The notes: a model not told the origin generated them from the sequence alone. A stretch of 16,860 nucleotides of DNA from Acidimicrobiales bacterium (GCA_020631315.1 JAHDHM010000032.1:1-16860), one strand, 5' to 3'; shown: positions 7,449-14,810, numbered from the stretch's first letter. A program made the numbers and translations.

Positions 7449-8814
7449 GTGGGCGATCTGCAACCCGGCTCGGTGGTCGAGTCGTTCGAGCTCGAAGACC
7501 TCGTCGCCCGCGGTGCGGGTGGCGAGGTCTGGCGCGCCCGGCACCGATCGACGCTGCAGCGAGTTGCCGTCAAGATCCTCGACGCCGATGGCCACGATCC
7601 AGCTGGAGCGAACGAGCTCGACGCCCTCGGTCTGGTCCGCCACGCCGGTCTGGCCGAGCTGGTCGGCCACGGTGTCGATGACGCCGCCGGCGCCTGGCTC
7701 GCGACCGCTGTCGCGTGTCGTCGCCATCCTGCGGCCGGTCGCGGCCGGGCTCGACGCGCTGGCCGAGGCCGGGCTACGACACGGCGATCTCGGACCACGG
7801 AACGTCATGGTCGATGTCAGCGACCATGGCACCGTCATCGACCTGGGGATGACGACGCCCGACCTCCCGGTCGACGCGACGGTCGACCACCGGGTGTCCG
7901 GCACGCCGCGCTACCTGGCCCCGGAGGTCATCGCCGGCCGACCCGCGATCGGAGCCTCCGACCAGTACGCCCTCGGCCTCATGGCCTACGAGGCGCTGAC
8001 CGGAGCGTCGCCGTATCCCGACAGTGCCGACCTCGGCGTGCTGCACCACCATCTACACACCCCGCCGACCTCACCGTCGGAACACCGGCCCGAGCTCGAC
8101 GGACACATCGATGACGCGCTGCTGCGCTCGCTCGAGAAGGACCCGACACACCGACACCGCAACTCGACAGCGCTGCTCGACGCGCTGGACACCGGACGGT
8201 CCGAGGTCGACCCGCGGAGCTCTGGCAGCAACGGGAGATCTCGAGGCTGGCGAGGACTCGCCGTGCTCGGCGGCGCGATCGTCGGCATCCTCTTCGCCGT
8301 CCTCGCGCTCTCGCTGAGCGACTCGAGCGACGAGCGCGACGCTCCGTTCGATCAGCTCGCGACCGCGTGCAATCTGATCGAGGTCGCCGAGTTCGAACGT
8401 GGGCAGCTCGGGCTGAACTACTTCACCGAGCCCGCCGACACCGGCCGGTTGTCCGGTGGCGTGGGTCGAGACGGAAGCGCCGGCGTGTTGGTGGGGCTCG
8501 ACAGCTACGGGCTCTACGGCGAACTCGTCGCCGACCTCGCCGCCGACGAGCACGTCTTCGGGGCCTGGCTCGATGTCCCTGCCACGGCGGGACCGACCGA
8601 GGTCCGCGTCAGCTTCCTCGACGGCGAGTACGCCCCGTCGGACGAGGTCGGGTGGCAGTTCGTCACCGAGGTCGACGCACCGTTCATCGGGGTCGTGGTC
8701 CTGCCGACCACCCGGCCCGACGGTGCGGTGCACGCGGTGCCACACGTCCGCACCGACGGACCCGACCCCGTGGCCGTGGACGACCTCGTGTTCGCCGCGA
8801 CAACCTGTCCGTGA
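7449..8814 (+). pseudogene. Membrane Ser/Thr protein kinase (PknB-like), broken by a frameshift and loss of the hinge region
   Basis: The N-lobe reads in one frame from GTG 7449: RGAGGEVWRARH glycine loop (residues 21-32), VAVKIL with Lys42, and a helix-C Glu in NELDAL. This continues to WLATA near 7709. The C-lobe continues in the next frame from about 7711: VVAILRPVAAGLDAL, catalytic loop HGDLGPRN (7780-7803), DLG in place of DFG (7840-7848), and GTPRYLAPEV. Helices follow, then one transmembrane segment (about 8248-8318) and an extracellular domain of about 160 residues ending at TGA 8814. At the join the usual hinge and helix D (roughly 20 residues) are missing, so an indel whose length is not a multiple of three removed them. 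Catalytic Asp is kept, but the usual catalytic-loop Lys is Gly. Everything downstream is open and well coded, so the lesion is recent or an assembly error. Confidence 0.75.
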
Positions 8815-9437
8815 TGGATCGACCGCACCTCGCGCTCGCGCAGCGTCCGGATGCCCGGCTCGAACTCACCGGCGACCGCGTCGAACTCGGGCGCGGCGAG
8901 CTGAGCGGCATCGGCGCCGAAGCAGCAACGGTGTCCCGCCGGCACTTCGCCGTCAGCACTCGAGGTCACGGCCACGTGATCGAGGACCTGGGCAGCACCA
9001 ACGGCACGCATCTGAACGGTCAGCCACTGATCGAGCCGACGCCGCTGCGTGACGGCGACGAGATCGTCGTCGGTGGTGCCGTTGCGTTGGTCTTCCGCGA
9101 TCCGATGGCGACGCCGATGGCCCCCTCGATCGGGCGCCTGGAAGGGGTGTGGATCGACCCTGAGACCGACACGGTGTGGGTCGACGCAGCCCGGATCGAG
9201 CCACCACTGTCCGAACGACAGGTGGTGTTGCTGCGGTTGCTGCTCGAACACGAGGGTGACTACGTGCCCAACCACATCGTGGTCGACACCGTGTGGTCCG
9301 ACGTCGCGGCCGACGGTGTCAGTGCCGAGGCGGTCGACGCGCTCGTGAAGCGCGTTCGCCAGCGACTCCGCGACAGCGGCCGTGGACGCGACCTGCTCGA
9401 GCGACGCCGAGGCGCCGGTATCCGCCTGTCGAAGTAG
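8814..9437 (+). CDS. FHA domain-winged helix regulator
   Basis: The product has 207 residues. Its ATG overlaps the kinase stop by one base (TGATG), indicating translational coupling. Residues about 19-95 form a forkhead-associated domain with VELGRGEL (23-30), SRRH (41-44) and STNGTHLNG (61-69), the residues that bind phosphothreonine. Residues about 107-206 look like an OmpR-type winged helix: LSERQVVLLRLLLEHEGDYV, VVDTVW, AVDALVKRVRQRLRD as recognition helix, and the GAGIRLSK wing. There is no receiver domain. The obvious model is that the upstream kinase phosphorylates a partner or this protein, and the FHA domain links that signal to DNA binding. EmbR of mycobacteria uses the same ingredients but with the winged helix first and FHA last, so the order here is reversed. 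The DNA target is unknown. Confidence 0.85.
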   Translation: MDRPHLALAQRPDARLELTGDRVELGRGELSGIGAEAATVSRRHFAVSTRGHGHVIEDLGSTNGTHLNGQPLIEPTPLRDGDEIVVGGAVALVFRDPMATPMAPSIGRLEGVWIDPETDTVWVDAARIEPPLSERQVVLLRLLLEHEGDYVPNHIVVDTVWSDVAADGVSAEAVDALVKRVRQRLRDSGRGRDLLERRRGAGIRLSK

Positions 9438-9450
9438 TCACCGACGAGCT

Positions 9451-9479
9451 GAGCGCCGCCGGGTGGGCCGGCGACGCTC
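9451..9479. terminator. Bidirectional terminator hairpin between the FHA gene and ccr
   Basis: GAGCG-C-CGCCGG (9451-9462) pairs with CCGGCG-A-CGCTC (9468-9479) around a 5-nt loop: 11 pairs with one mismatch. It sits between two converging genes (stops at 9437 and 9502), where a shared terminator is expected. No U-tract is present, which is common in high-GC actinobacteria. Confidence 0.5.
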
Positions 9480-9501
9480 GGTCGCTCGTCGATCGGTGGA
9501 C

Positions 9502-10869
9502 TCAGCTCTCCGCGGCGGCCGCACGAGCAGCTGCGGCGTGGCGCTCGAACATCGTGATCTTGTCCTCGCCGATGCGCTCGCGCTTCTCCTGGTCCTGGAC
9601 GCCGAGACCCTTCTCGGGCGACAGGCACAACACGCCGAGCTTGCCCTCGTGACGGTTGTGGTGGACCTCGTAGGCACCTTCGGCGGTGTCCTCCAGGGCA
9701 TAGACGTCCGACATGATCGGCTGGATCTTGCCCAGGTCGATCAGGCGGTTCATCTCGTACGCCTCCTGGTAGTTGGCGAAGTGGCTCGAGACGATCCGCT
9801 TCAGCTTCATCCACAGGTGACGGTTGTCGTACTCGATCATGTAGCCGGAGGTCGCGGCACAGGTGACGACGGTGCCGCCCTTGCGGGTCGCGAACACCGA
9901 GGCGCCCATGGTCGAACGACCCGGATGCTCGAACACGATGTGGGGGTCCTCGCCGACGAGCGAGCGGATCTTCTTGCCGAAGCGCCGCCACTCGGACTCG
10001 TCCTGGGTGTGCTCGTCGGACCAGAACTGGTAGTTCTCGGCCTTGCGATCGATGACCGCTTCACAGCCCATCTCGTTGAGCAGCTCCGCCTTGTCGGGCG
10101 AGCTGACGACGCCGACGGGGATGCCGCCGCCGGCGAGCACGAGCTGGGTGGCGTAGCCGCCGATGCCGCCCGTGGCGCCCCAGACCAGCACGACGTCGCC
10201 CATCTTCATGCGAGCGGCGTTGTCACCGACGAGCATGCGGTAGCTGGTCGAGGCACACAACGCGTTGACGGCTGCCTCTTCCCAGGTGAGGTGGGTCGGC
10301 ATGGGCATCAGCTGGTTGGCCTTGGCGATCGAGAGATCGGCGAGACCGCCGAAGTTGGTCTCGAAGCCCCAGATGCGCTGGTTCGAGCCGAACATCGAGT
10401 CGTTGTGCGACGACGGGTCCTGATCGTCGACGTGGTTGCAGTGCAGCACCACGCGGTCGCCCGGCTTCCAGTTCCGAACCGCGGAACCGACGCGCAACAC
10501 GACGGCCGAAGCGTCCGAGCCGACGATGTGTTCGTCGCGCTGATGACGCGCCGCCCACTCGCTCTCGCGGGCGAGACGATCGAGGAACCCGAAGGTCGGC
10601 ATCGGCTCGAAGATCGAAGTCCAGACGGTGTTGAAGTTGATCGAGCTCGCCATCACGGCGAGGTACACCTCGTCGGGGGCCAGCTCGGGCGTGGCGACCT
10701 CACCGATGCGCAGCGACTCGCGGGGATCCTTCTCCCACGATTCCTTGCCCTCGAACATGCCGACGTCGTCACGATGCACGTAGGCGGCTCGGTAGCTCTC
10801 GGGGATCGGGAGGGCGGCGATGTCCTCGCCGCCGGCTCCACTCAAGATGGCGTCACGGATCTCCTGCAT
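9502..10869 (-). CDS. ccrA: Crotonyl-CoA carboxylase/reductase
   Basis: The product has 455 residues starting MQEIRDAILSGAGGED; the frame stays open far upstream but without coding character. It belongs to the medium-chain dehydrogenase/reductase superfamily. The nucleotide loop is VLVWGATGGIGGYA (228-240) for NADPH. N80, F169-E170 (IWGFETNFGG) and H363 (SSHFANYQEA) align with the CO2-pocket residues known from Kitasatospora setae Ccr (N81, F170, E171, H365). The enzyme converts crotonyl-CoA, CO2 and NADPH to (2S)-ethylmalonyl-CoA, the key step of the ethylmalonyl-CoA pathway and a source of polyketide extender units. Length is normal for the family. No Shine-Dalgarno precedes the ATG, but TAACCT lies 8 nt upstream, overlapped by a palindrome, so a repressed leaderless promoter is likely. 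It is divergent from a thiolase, which supplies acetoacetyl-CoA to the same route. Confidence 0.93.
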   Translation of the reverse strand: MQEIRDAILSGAGGEDIAALPIPESYRAAYVHRDDVGMFEGKESWEKDPRESLRIGEVATPELAPDEVYLAVMASSINFNTVWTSIFEPMPTFGFLDRLARESEWAARHQRDEHIVGSDASAVVLRVGSAVRNWKPGDRVVLHCNHVDDQDPSSHNDSMFGSNQRIWGFETNFGGLADLSIAKANQLMPMPTHLTWEEAAVNALCASTSYRMLVGDNAARMKMGDVVLVWGATGGIGGYATQLVLAGGGIPVGVVSSPDKAELLNEMGCEAVIDRKAENYQFWSDEHTQDESEWRRFGKKIRSLVGEDPHIVFEHPGRSTMGASVFATRKGGTVVTCAATSGYMIEYDNRHLWMKLKRIVSSHFANYQEAYEMNRLIDLGKIQPIMSDVYALEDTAEGAYEVHHNRHEGKLGVLCLSPEKGLGVQDQEKRERIGEDKITMFERHAAAARAAAAES

Positions 10870-10877
10870 GACACGAG

Positions 10878-10883
10878 AGGTTA
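10878..10883 (-). promoter_or_regulatory. Likely leaderless -10 box of ccr
   Basis: On the minus strand TAACCT fits TANNNT and is 8 nt from the ccr ATG. No ribosome binding site is present. It overlaps the left end of the palindrome at 10880-10895. No clear -35 is seen. Confidence 0.4.
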
Positions 10884-10895
10884 CTGACGAGTAAC
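10880..10895. promoter_or_regulatory. Perfect palindrome GTTACT-N4-AGTAAC, probable repressor operator for ccr
   Basis: Six-base arms with a 4-base spacer (GTTACTGACGAGTAAC on plus) lie 11-26 nt upstream of the ccr start and overlap its putative -10. Size and symmetry resemble operators of TetR-family regulators of acyl-CoA metabolism; the identity of the regulator is inference. Confidence 0.5.
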
Positions 10896-10910
10896 TTGCG
10901 AGGGAAATTG

Positions 10911-10923
10911 GCACACGGTGTGC
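10911..10923. promoter_or_regulatory. Palindrome GCACAC-G-GTGTGC in the ccr/thiolase divergent region
   Basis: A perfect 13-bp palindrome lies 42 bp upstream of the ccr start and about 103 bp before the thiolase start. It could bind a regulator acting on either promoter. It differs in sequence from the palindrome beside ccr. Confidence 0.35.
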
Positions 10924-11025
10924 AACCACCTGGCGGCGCCCGTTGCGGTGTCGACGAACCACGGTTCCTACACTCGCCGACATCACGAACCGGCCGCCCA
11001 GACGGCCGCGACGAAGGAGTCCCTC

Positions 11026-12213
11026 ATGGGCAAGCCAGTGATCATCGCCGGAGCACGCACCCCGATCGGCCGCTTCAACGGCGGCTTCGCCGATCTCACG
11101 GCGCAGGATCTGGGCGGGGTCGCCATCGCCGGCGCGCTCGAGAAGGCCGGCATCTCCGGCGACCAGGTCGACTTCGTCTACATGGGTCAGGTCGTGCAGG
11201 CCGGACAGGGCCAGATCACCGCCCGCCAAGCCGCGGTCAAGGGCGGCATTCCGATGAGCGTGCCCGCCTCGACCATCAACAAGGTCTGCCTGTCGGGCCT
11301 CAACACCATCTACCTGGCGCATCAGATGATCGCCGCCGGCGACGCCGACATCGTGGTTGCAGGTGGCATGGAGTCGATGTCGAACGCACCGTTCGTGCTG
11401 CCGAAGGCCCGCCGGGGCTATGGCTACGGCAACGCCGAGATGCTCGACTCGCTCTACCACGACGGCCTGTTCTGTGCCTTCGACGCATGCGCCATGGGCC
11501 TCGGCACCGAGCGCTACGCCGAGGCCGACGCGACGCTCAGCCGCCAGGCCATGGACGAGTTCGCCGCCACCTCGCACGAGCGTGCCGCCGCCGCCCAGAA
11601 GGACGGTCGCTTCGACGACGAGATCGTGCCGGTCACGATTCCCCAGCGTCGTGGTGAGCCGATCGTGATCGACGCCGACGAGGGCATCCGGCCCGGCACC
11701 ACCGCTGAGGGTCTGTCCGGCCTGCGCCCCGCCTTCACCAAGGACGGTGCGATCACGGCCGCCAACGCCTCGCAGATCTCCGACGGCGCCTCGGCCATGG
11801 TCCTCATGAGCGAGGAGAAGGCCGCCGAGCTCGGCCTGACCCCGATCGCCGAGCTGGTGTCGTTCGGCCAGATCGCCGGCCCCGACAACGCCTCGCTGCT
11901 CACCCAGCCGAGCCAGGCGATCAACTCGGCGCTCGGCAAGGCGGACATGACCGTCGAGGACCTCGAACTCATCGAGATCAACGAGGCGTTCGCCGCCGTG
12001 GGCCTCGCCTCGATGGCCGAACTCGGCATCGACGACTCGAAGGTGAACGTCGACGGTGGCGCGATCAGCCTCGGCCACCCGATCGGCATGAGCGGCAACC
12101 GTCTGGCCCTGCACCTCATCCACGAGCTCCGCCGCCGCGGCGGAGGCGTCGGCGCTGCAGCACTCTGCGGCGGCGGTGGACAGGGCGACGCGGGCATCTT
12201 CCGCACGCTCTGA
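11026..12213 (+). CDS. Acetyl-CoA acetyltransferase (thiolase)
   Basis: The product has 395 residues, the usual length for biosynthetic or degradative thiolases. The ATG is fixed by AAGGAG 6 nt upstream. The start MGKPVIIAGARTPIGRFNGG is typical. Catalytic residues are C88 in NKVCLSGL (nucleophile), H351 in GHPIGMSG and C381 in CGGGGQGDA, with NEAFAAV in between; these sit within three residues of the E. coli AtoB numbering (C88, H348, C378). The enzyme condenses two acetyl-CoA to acetoacetyl-CoA or runs the reverse. Divergence from ccr suggests service in the ethylmalonyl-CoA or C4-CoA route, with reductase and crotonase steps encoded elsewhere. Substrate chain length cannot be set from sequence alone, so a beta-ketothiolase of wider range remains possible. 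Confidence 0.92.
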   Translation: MGKPVIIAGARTPIGRFNGGFADLTAQDLGGVAIAGALEKAGISGDQVDFVYMGQVVQAGQGQITARQAAVKGGIPMSVPASTINKVCLSGLNTIYLAHQMIAAGDADIVVAGGMESMSNAPFVLPKARRGYGYGNAEMLDSLYHDGLFCAFDACAMGLGTERYAEADATLSRQAMDEFAATSHERAAAAQKDGRFDDEIVPVTIPQRRGEPIVIDADEGIRPGTTAEGLSGLRPAFTKDGAITAANASQISDGASAMVLMSEEKAAELGLTPIAELVSFGQIAGPDNASLLTQPSQAINSALGKADMTVEDLELIEINEAFAAVGLASMAELGIDDSKVNVDGGAISLGHPIGMSGNRLALHLIHELRRRGGGVGAAALCGGGGQGDAGIFRTL

Positions 12214-12228
12214 CCGAGCCGCCACAGC

Positions 12229-12672
12229 TCACTCGAGCCGCGGTGACGCGTCCTCGGCCGGCCACGGCTGACCGATGGACGCTGCCTGGCCGATGGGCGT
12301 GGCCGGCATCGTCAACCATTCAGCGAGGTCGACACCGTCGACGGCGAGCGCCGCGCCGACAGCGCGACGCGCCGCCAACTCCTCGGAACCGTCGACCACC
12401 ATCTCGTCGGCCAGGTGGGCCACCATCACCCGGTGGCCACCGAGGCCGCGCGCCAGTGTGACCAGCGGCCCCGGATCGGCCTCGATGCAGCCCAGCGGCA
12501 CGTCGCCGAACGCGACCACGGCGCGGAGCTCGGCCAGCGGACCCAGCACCGCCATCAGCACCTCGTCGCGCTCGGCCGCGAACACCTCGAACAGACAACG
12601 AGCCTCCTCGTTGCCGTCGACACGGATCCCCAACGTCGCCTCGCGAGCAGGGGGCAGATAGACCTCGACCAT
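12229..12672 (-). CDS. Hypothetical protein, 147 residues
   Basis: I do not recognise this protein. It starts MVEVYLPPAREATLGIRVDG from an ATG preceded by GAGGAAG at a 7-nt spacing, a good ribosome binding site. Codon use matches its neighbours. It is soluble, Ala/Val/Leu/Glu-rich, with no signal peptide, membrane segment or obvious catalytic motif. The alternation of strands (VLMAVLGPL, LRAVVAFGDV, HRVMVAHLADEMVV) and helices suggests a compact alpha/beta domain, which is inference. The last 25 residues look disordered. It converges on the thiolase gene with 15 bp between the stops, and faces a long intergenic region upstream. Its promoter would lie somewhere in 12673-12900. Confidence 0.65.
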   Translation of the reverse strand: MVEVYLPPAREATLGIRVDGNEEARCLFEVFAAERDEVLMAVLGPLAELRAVVAFGDVPLGCIEADPGPLVTLARGLGGHRVMVAHLADEMVVDGSEELAARRAVGAALAVDGVDLAEWLTMPATPIGQAASIGQPWPAEDASPRLE

Positions 12673-12872
12673 CGTCGAACTTCCTCAGGCCTGGCACCAC
12701 GAGCCGCGGTGCCGTCGTGATGTGAGGGGAAGACTGATGTGCGGGGGAGAGGTCGTCGCAGCGCCGCGCCGTGCGGGCCGATGACCTGGATCGAGTCTCG
12801 CGACGGGGTGTGACGGCGAGCCGATCCTCAGGGATGGAACGCGCCCTCAACCCTGATCCCTGGCCTCGTTCT

Positions 12873-12935
12873 GTGACGGAATCTAGGGTCTTTGTGACGG
12901 GAACCGGGTTTTTTATGACAAGGGGTTGTCATCTT
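12873..12935. repeat. Three 21-bp tandem units, the third containing a perfect inverted repeat
   Basis: Units start at 12873 (GTGACGGAA), 12894 (GTGACGGGA) and 12915 (ATGACAAGG). The first two agree at 15 of 21 positions; the third keeps only the TGAC core and the TT end. The third unit holds ATGACAA-GGGG-TTGTCAT (12915-12932). A 21-bp period is two helical turns, so three proteins could bind one face of the DNA. The inverted repeat overlaps the candidate -35 of the putative RNA. Confidence 0.5.
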
Positions 12936-12954
12936 CGTTCGAATTCCGTAACGT
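12926..12954 (+). promoter_or_regulatory. Candidate promoter of the putative small RNA
   Basis: TTGTCA (12926-12931) and TAACGT (12949-12954) are separated by exactly 17 bp, the ideal sigma-70-type spacing, and would start transcription near 12961. The -10 matches TANNNT. No coding sequence follows on this strand for more than 1.8 kb. Confidence 0.4.
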
Positions 12955-12960
12955 AATTGA

Positions 12961-13130
12961 CATCGGGAGCGGCCCACAGCGGTTCCCTCCAGATGCAGCG
13001 TCGCCTCGTTGGCGTCCGGGTTGGACAACCCGCCCGCGCCTGGCTCGGAAGCCTTCGGGGTGACGCTGCATCCGCTCCCGGATCGCCATACACAGCACAC
13101 GGCCGGACCCTTCGGGGTCCGGCCGTGTGT
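12961..13130 (+). ncRNA. Putative structured small RNA of unknown family
   Basis: Read on the plus strand, CGGGAGCG (12964-12971) pairs with CGCTCCCG (13073-13080), and GATGCAGCGTC (12992-13002) pairs with GACGCTGCATC (13062-13072). The two helices abut on the 3' side and leave a 20-nt bulge on the 5' side. Inside lie two hairpins: GGCG..CGGGTT-GGAC-AACCCG..CGCC (13011-13040) and GGCT-CGGA-AGCC (13042-13053). A 15-bp hairpin with a TTCG loop closes the 3' end. A promoter-like element is correctly placed upstream. I could not match it to 6S, SRP, tmRNA, RNase P or a riboswitch class I know. Because helices also form on the other strand, orientation rests on the promoter. Alternatively it is a 3' element of glyA. 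Confidence 0.4.
13096..13129. terminator. Strong 15-bp hairpin with TTCG loop
   Basis: CACACGGCCGGACCC (13096-13110) pairs perfectly with GGGTCCGGCCGTGTG (13115-13129) around TTCG. It would end the putative RNA on plus and back up termination of glyA on minus. It lacks a long U-tract on either side. Confidence 0.7.
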
Positions 13131-13144
13131 CGTTCAGCGATGAT

Positions 13145-13161
13145 GGCCCCTTGTCGGGGCC
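13145..13161 (-). terminator. Short hairpin directly after glyA
   Basis: GGCCCC-TTGTC-GGGGCC starts 8 nt beyond the glyA stop codon. With the larger hairpin at 13096-13129 it probably forms the glyA transcription end. No U-tract follows. Confidence 0.4.
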
Positions 13162-13169
13162 CGGCGAGA

Positions 13170-14642
13170 TCAGATCTTGCCGACCTGCGGGTACAGCGGG
13201 TTCGCCGACAGCAGCGCCGCCGAACGCTCGCGGCAACGCTGTGACACGTCGTCGCCCATGACGTACTTCGCCTTCGACGGGCCGCTCTTGGCCTGCGCCG
13301 GCTCGGCGTTGGTGAGCACGTCACAGATGATGTCGGCGACCTCGTCCATGTCGGACTGGTTCATGCCGAGGGTGGTGAGCGCCGGGGTGCCGAGGCGAAC
13401 GCCGCTCGTGTACCAGGCACCGTTCGGGTCGGCCGGGATCGAGTTGCGGTTCACGATGACGCCCGAGTCGTTCAGTGCCGACTCGGCCTGGCGGCCGGTG
13501 AGCCCGAACGACGTCACATCGACGAGCACGAGGTGGTTGTCGGTGCCGTCGGTGACGAGGCGAGCGCCACGCGACTTGAGGCCCTCGGCCAACGCATGGG
13601 CGTTGTCGACGATCTGCTGTGCGTACGTGCCGAACGACGGGTCCTTCGCCTCGGCGAACGCCACGGCCTTGGCGGCCATCACGTGACCCATCGGGCCACC
13701 GAGGACCATCGGGCAGCCCTTGTCGATGTACTCGGCGAGCTCGGTGCCGTCACGTCCACACAGGACCATGCCGCCGCGCGGGCCACGCAGCGACTTGTGG
13801 GTGGTAGTCGTGACGATGTGGCCGTTGGCGACCGGGTCGAAGTCACCGGTCAGCACCTTGCCGGCCGCGAGGCCGGCGAAGTGGGCCATGTCGACCATGA
13901 GGTAGGCGCCGATCTCGTCGGCGATCTCACGCATCTTGGCGAAGTTCACCCGGCGGGGGTAGGCCGAGTAGCCGGCGGTGAGCACCATCGGCTTGAACTC
14001 GTGGGCCAGGGCACGAACGTGGTCGTAGTCGAGCAGCTCGGTCTCGGGGTCGACGCCGTAGCTGCGCTGTGAGAAGAGCTTGCCCGAGATGTTCGGACGG
14101 AAGCCGTGGGTGAGGTGGCCACCGGCGTCGAGCGACATGCCGATCATGCGCTGGTCGCCGAACTTGTGACGCAGCGTCTCCCAGTCCTCTTCGGTGAGAT
14201 CGTTGACGTGCTTCACGCCCTGCTCACCGAGGAACGGCGCCTCGACGCGAGCAGCGAGCATCGCCCAGAAGGCGACCAGGTTGGCGTCGATGCCCGAGTG
14301 CGGCTGCACGTAGGCATACGGGGCACCGAAGACCTCGCACGCCAGGTCGGAGGCGAGCTGTTCGACGGTGTCGACGTTCTGGCAACCGGCGTAGAAGCGG
14401 TGACCGACGGTGCCCTCGGCGTACTTGTCCGAGAACCAGGTGCCCATCGTGAGCAGCACGGCCGGTGACGCGTAGTTCTCCGAGGCGATCAGTTTCAGGT
14501 AGCTGCGCTGGTCGTTGATCTCGGAGCGGATCGCATCGGCGACGCGAGGCTCGACGGCCCCGATGACATCGAGGGCGGACCGGTAGGTCCGGGCCTCGAG
14601 TGTGTCCTGCTCGACCTCGAGCGGGTTCGCGACGTCGGTCAT
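13170..14642 (-). CDS. glyA: Serine hydroxymethyltransferase, long form
   Basis: The product has 490 residues; the ATG has AGGAGG 5 nt upstream. It interconverts serine plus tetrahydrofolate and glycine plus methylene-tetrahydrofolate in the cytoplasm, the main one-carbon supply. Fold-type I PLP signatures are present: [10 protein letters not shown] (51-60), [14 protein letters not shown] (74-87), [11 protein letters not shown] (251-261) and [14 protein letters not shown] (278-291) with the PLP lysine K283. Most bacterial enzymes have about 415-430 residues. The extra length is mainly an insertion at about 133-168 ([17 protein letters not shown] onwards) just before the GGHLTHG motif, plus longer ends. 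Similar long forms are known in some lineages such as Chlamydia, so the enzyme should be active. It is transcribed alone, with hairpins downstream. Confidence 0.96.
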   Translation of the reverse strand: MTDVANPLEVEQDTLEARTYRSALDVIGAVEPRVADAIRSEINDQRSYLKLIASENYASPAVLLTMGTWFSDKYAEGTVGHRFYAGCQNVDTVEQLASDLACEVFGAPYAYVQPHSGIDANLVAFWAMLAARVEAPFLGEQGVKHVNDLTEEDWETLRHKFGDQRMIGMSLDAGGHLTHGFRPNISGKLFSQRSYGVDPETELLDYDHVRALAHEFKPMVLTAGYSAYPRRVNFAKMREIADEIGAYLMVDMAHFAGLAAGKVLTGDFDPVANGHIVTTTTHKSLRGPRGGMVLCGRDGTELAEYIDKGCPMVLGGPMGHVMAAKAVAFAEAKDPSFGTYAQQIVDNAHALAEGLKSRGARLVTDGTDNHLVLVDVTSFGLTGRQAESALNDSGVIVNRNSIPADPNGAWYTSGVRLGTPALTTLGMNQSDMDEVADIICDVLTNAEPAQAKSGPSKAKYVMGDDVSQRCRERSAALLSANPLYPQVGKI

Positions 14643-14679
14643 GACGCCTCCTGGGATCTTGATGGTGCGGGAACGCCCA

Positions 14680-14685
14680 ACGCTA
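14680..14685 (-). promoter_or_regulatory. Possible -10 box of glyA
   Basis: TAGCGT on the minus strand fits TANNNT and would give a leader of about 30 nt containing the strong AGGAGG site. No good -35 is visible. Confidence 0.25.
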
Positions 14686-14797
14686 CTGTGCGTGGCCGCG
14701 CCCCGAACAGACCCGCTCTCGAACGCTGCTCCGAAGCCAGGCCCTTGTGGCGCGAGGCATGGACTGACCGCGATCCAGTCGCTCGACGGTGTCGCCG

Positions 14798-14803
14798 TAG
14801 CCT
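14798..14803 (+). promoter_or_regulatory. Possible leaderless -10 box of the small lipoprotein gene
   Basis: TAGCCT fits TANNNT and ends 7 nt before the ATG at 14811, which lacks a Shine-Dalgarno. The same arrangement is seen before the HerA-like gene and ccr. Confidence 0.4.
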
Positions 14804-14810
14804 GACGGGC

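Larger units (their letters stand above)
12673..13169. other. 497-bp intergenic region with repeats, promoter and structured segment
   Basis: I see no credible protein gene here; short open frames on both strands lack ribosome binding sites and family-like content. The first 200 bp (12673-12872) show nothing recognisable beyond being upstream of the 147-residue gene. The next part is AT-richer than the surroundings and carries the 21-bp repeats, then a promoter-like pair of hexamers, then a foldable segment and two hairpins before the glyA stop. Confidence 0.6.

Noticed and set aside
7513..7710. Start of the kinase C-lobe frame at 7513
   Set aside because: The first 65 residues of that frame (Ser/Pro/Arg-rich) overlap the true N-lobe in the other frame and have no kinase features, so this is not a genuine start.
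9382..10887. Plus-strand 501-residue open frame across ccr
   Set aside because: It is the antisense of a confidently identified Ccr; its composition (Val/Asp/His/Arg-rich, no motifs) is typical of shadow frames at high GC.
10870..12225. Extended minus-strand open frame in front of ccr, giving a 907-residue protein
   Set aside because: The upstream 450 residues are the antisense of the thiolase gene, rich in Arg, Gly and His with no family resemblance. Ccr homology starts at MQEIRDAILSG (10869).
13040..13070. CCGAAGG on the minus strand resembling part of a glycine riboswitch, and CCTGGCTCGGA on plus resembling an SAH riboswitch element
   Set aside because: Only short fragments match; the remaining conserved cores are missing, and the location downstream of glyA does not suit a cis-acting glycine switch.
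12828..13100. 90-residue minus-strand open frame and 95-residue plus-strand frame (12957-13244) in the long intergenic region
   Set aside because: Neither has a ribosome binding site or recognisable content, and both cover the paired arms of the putative RNA.
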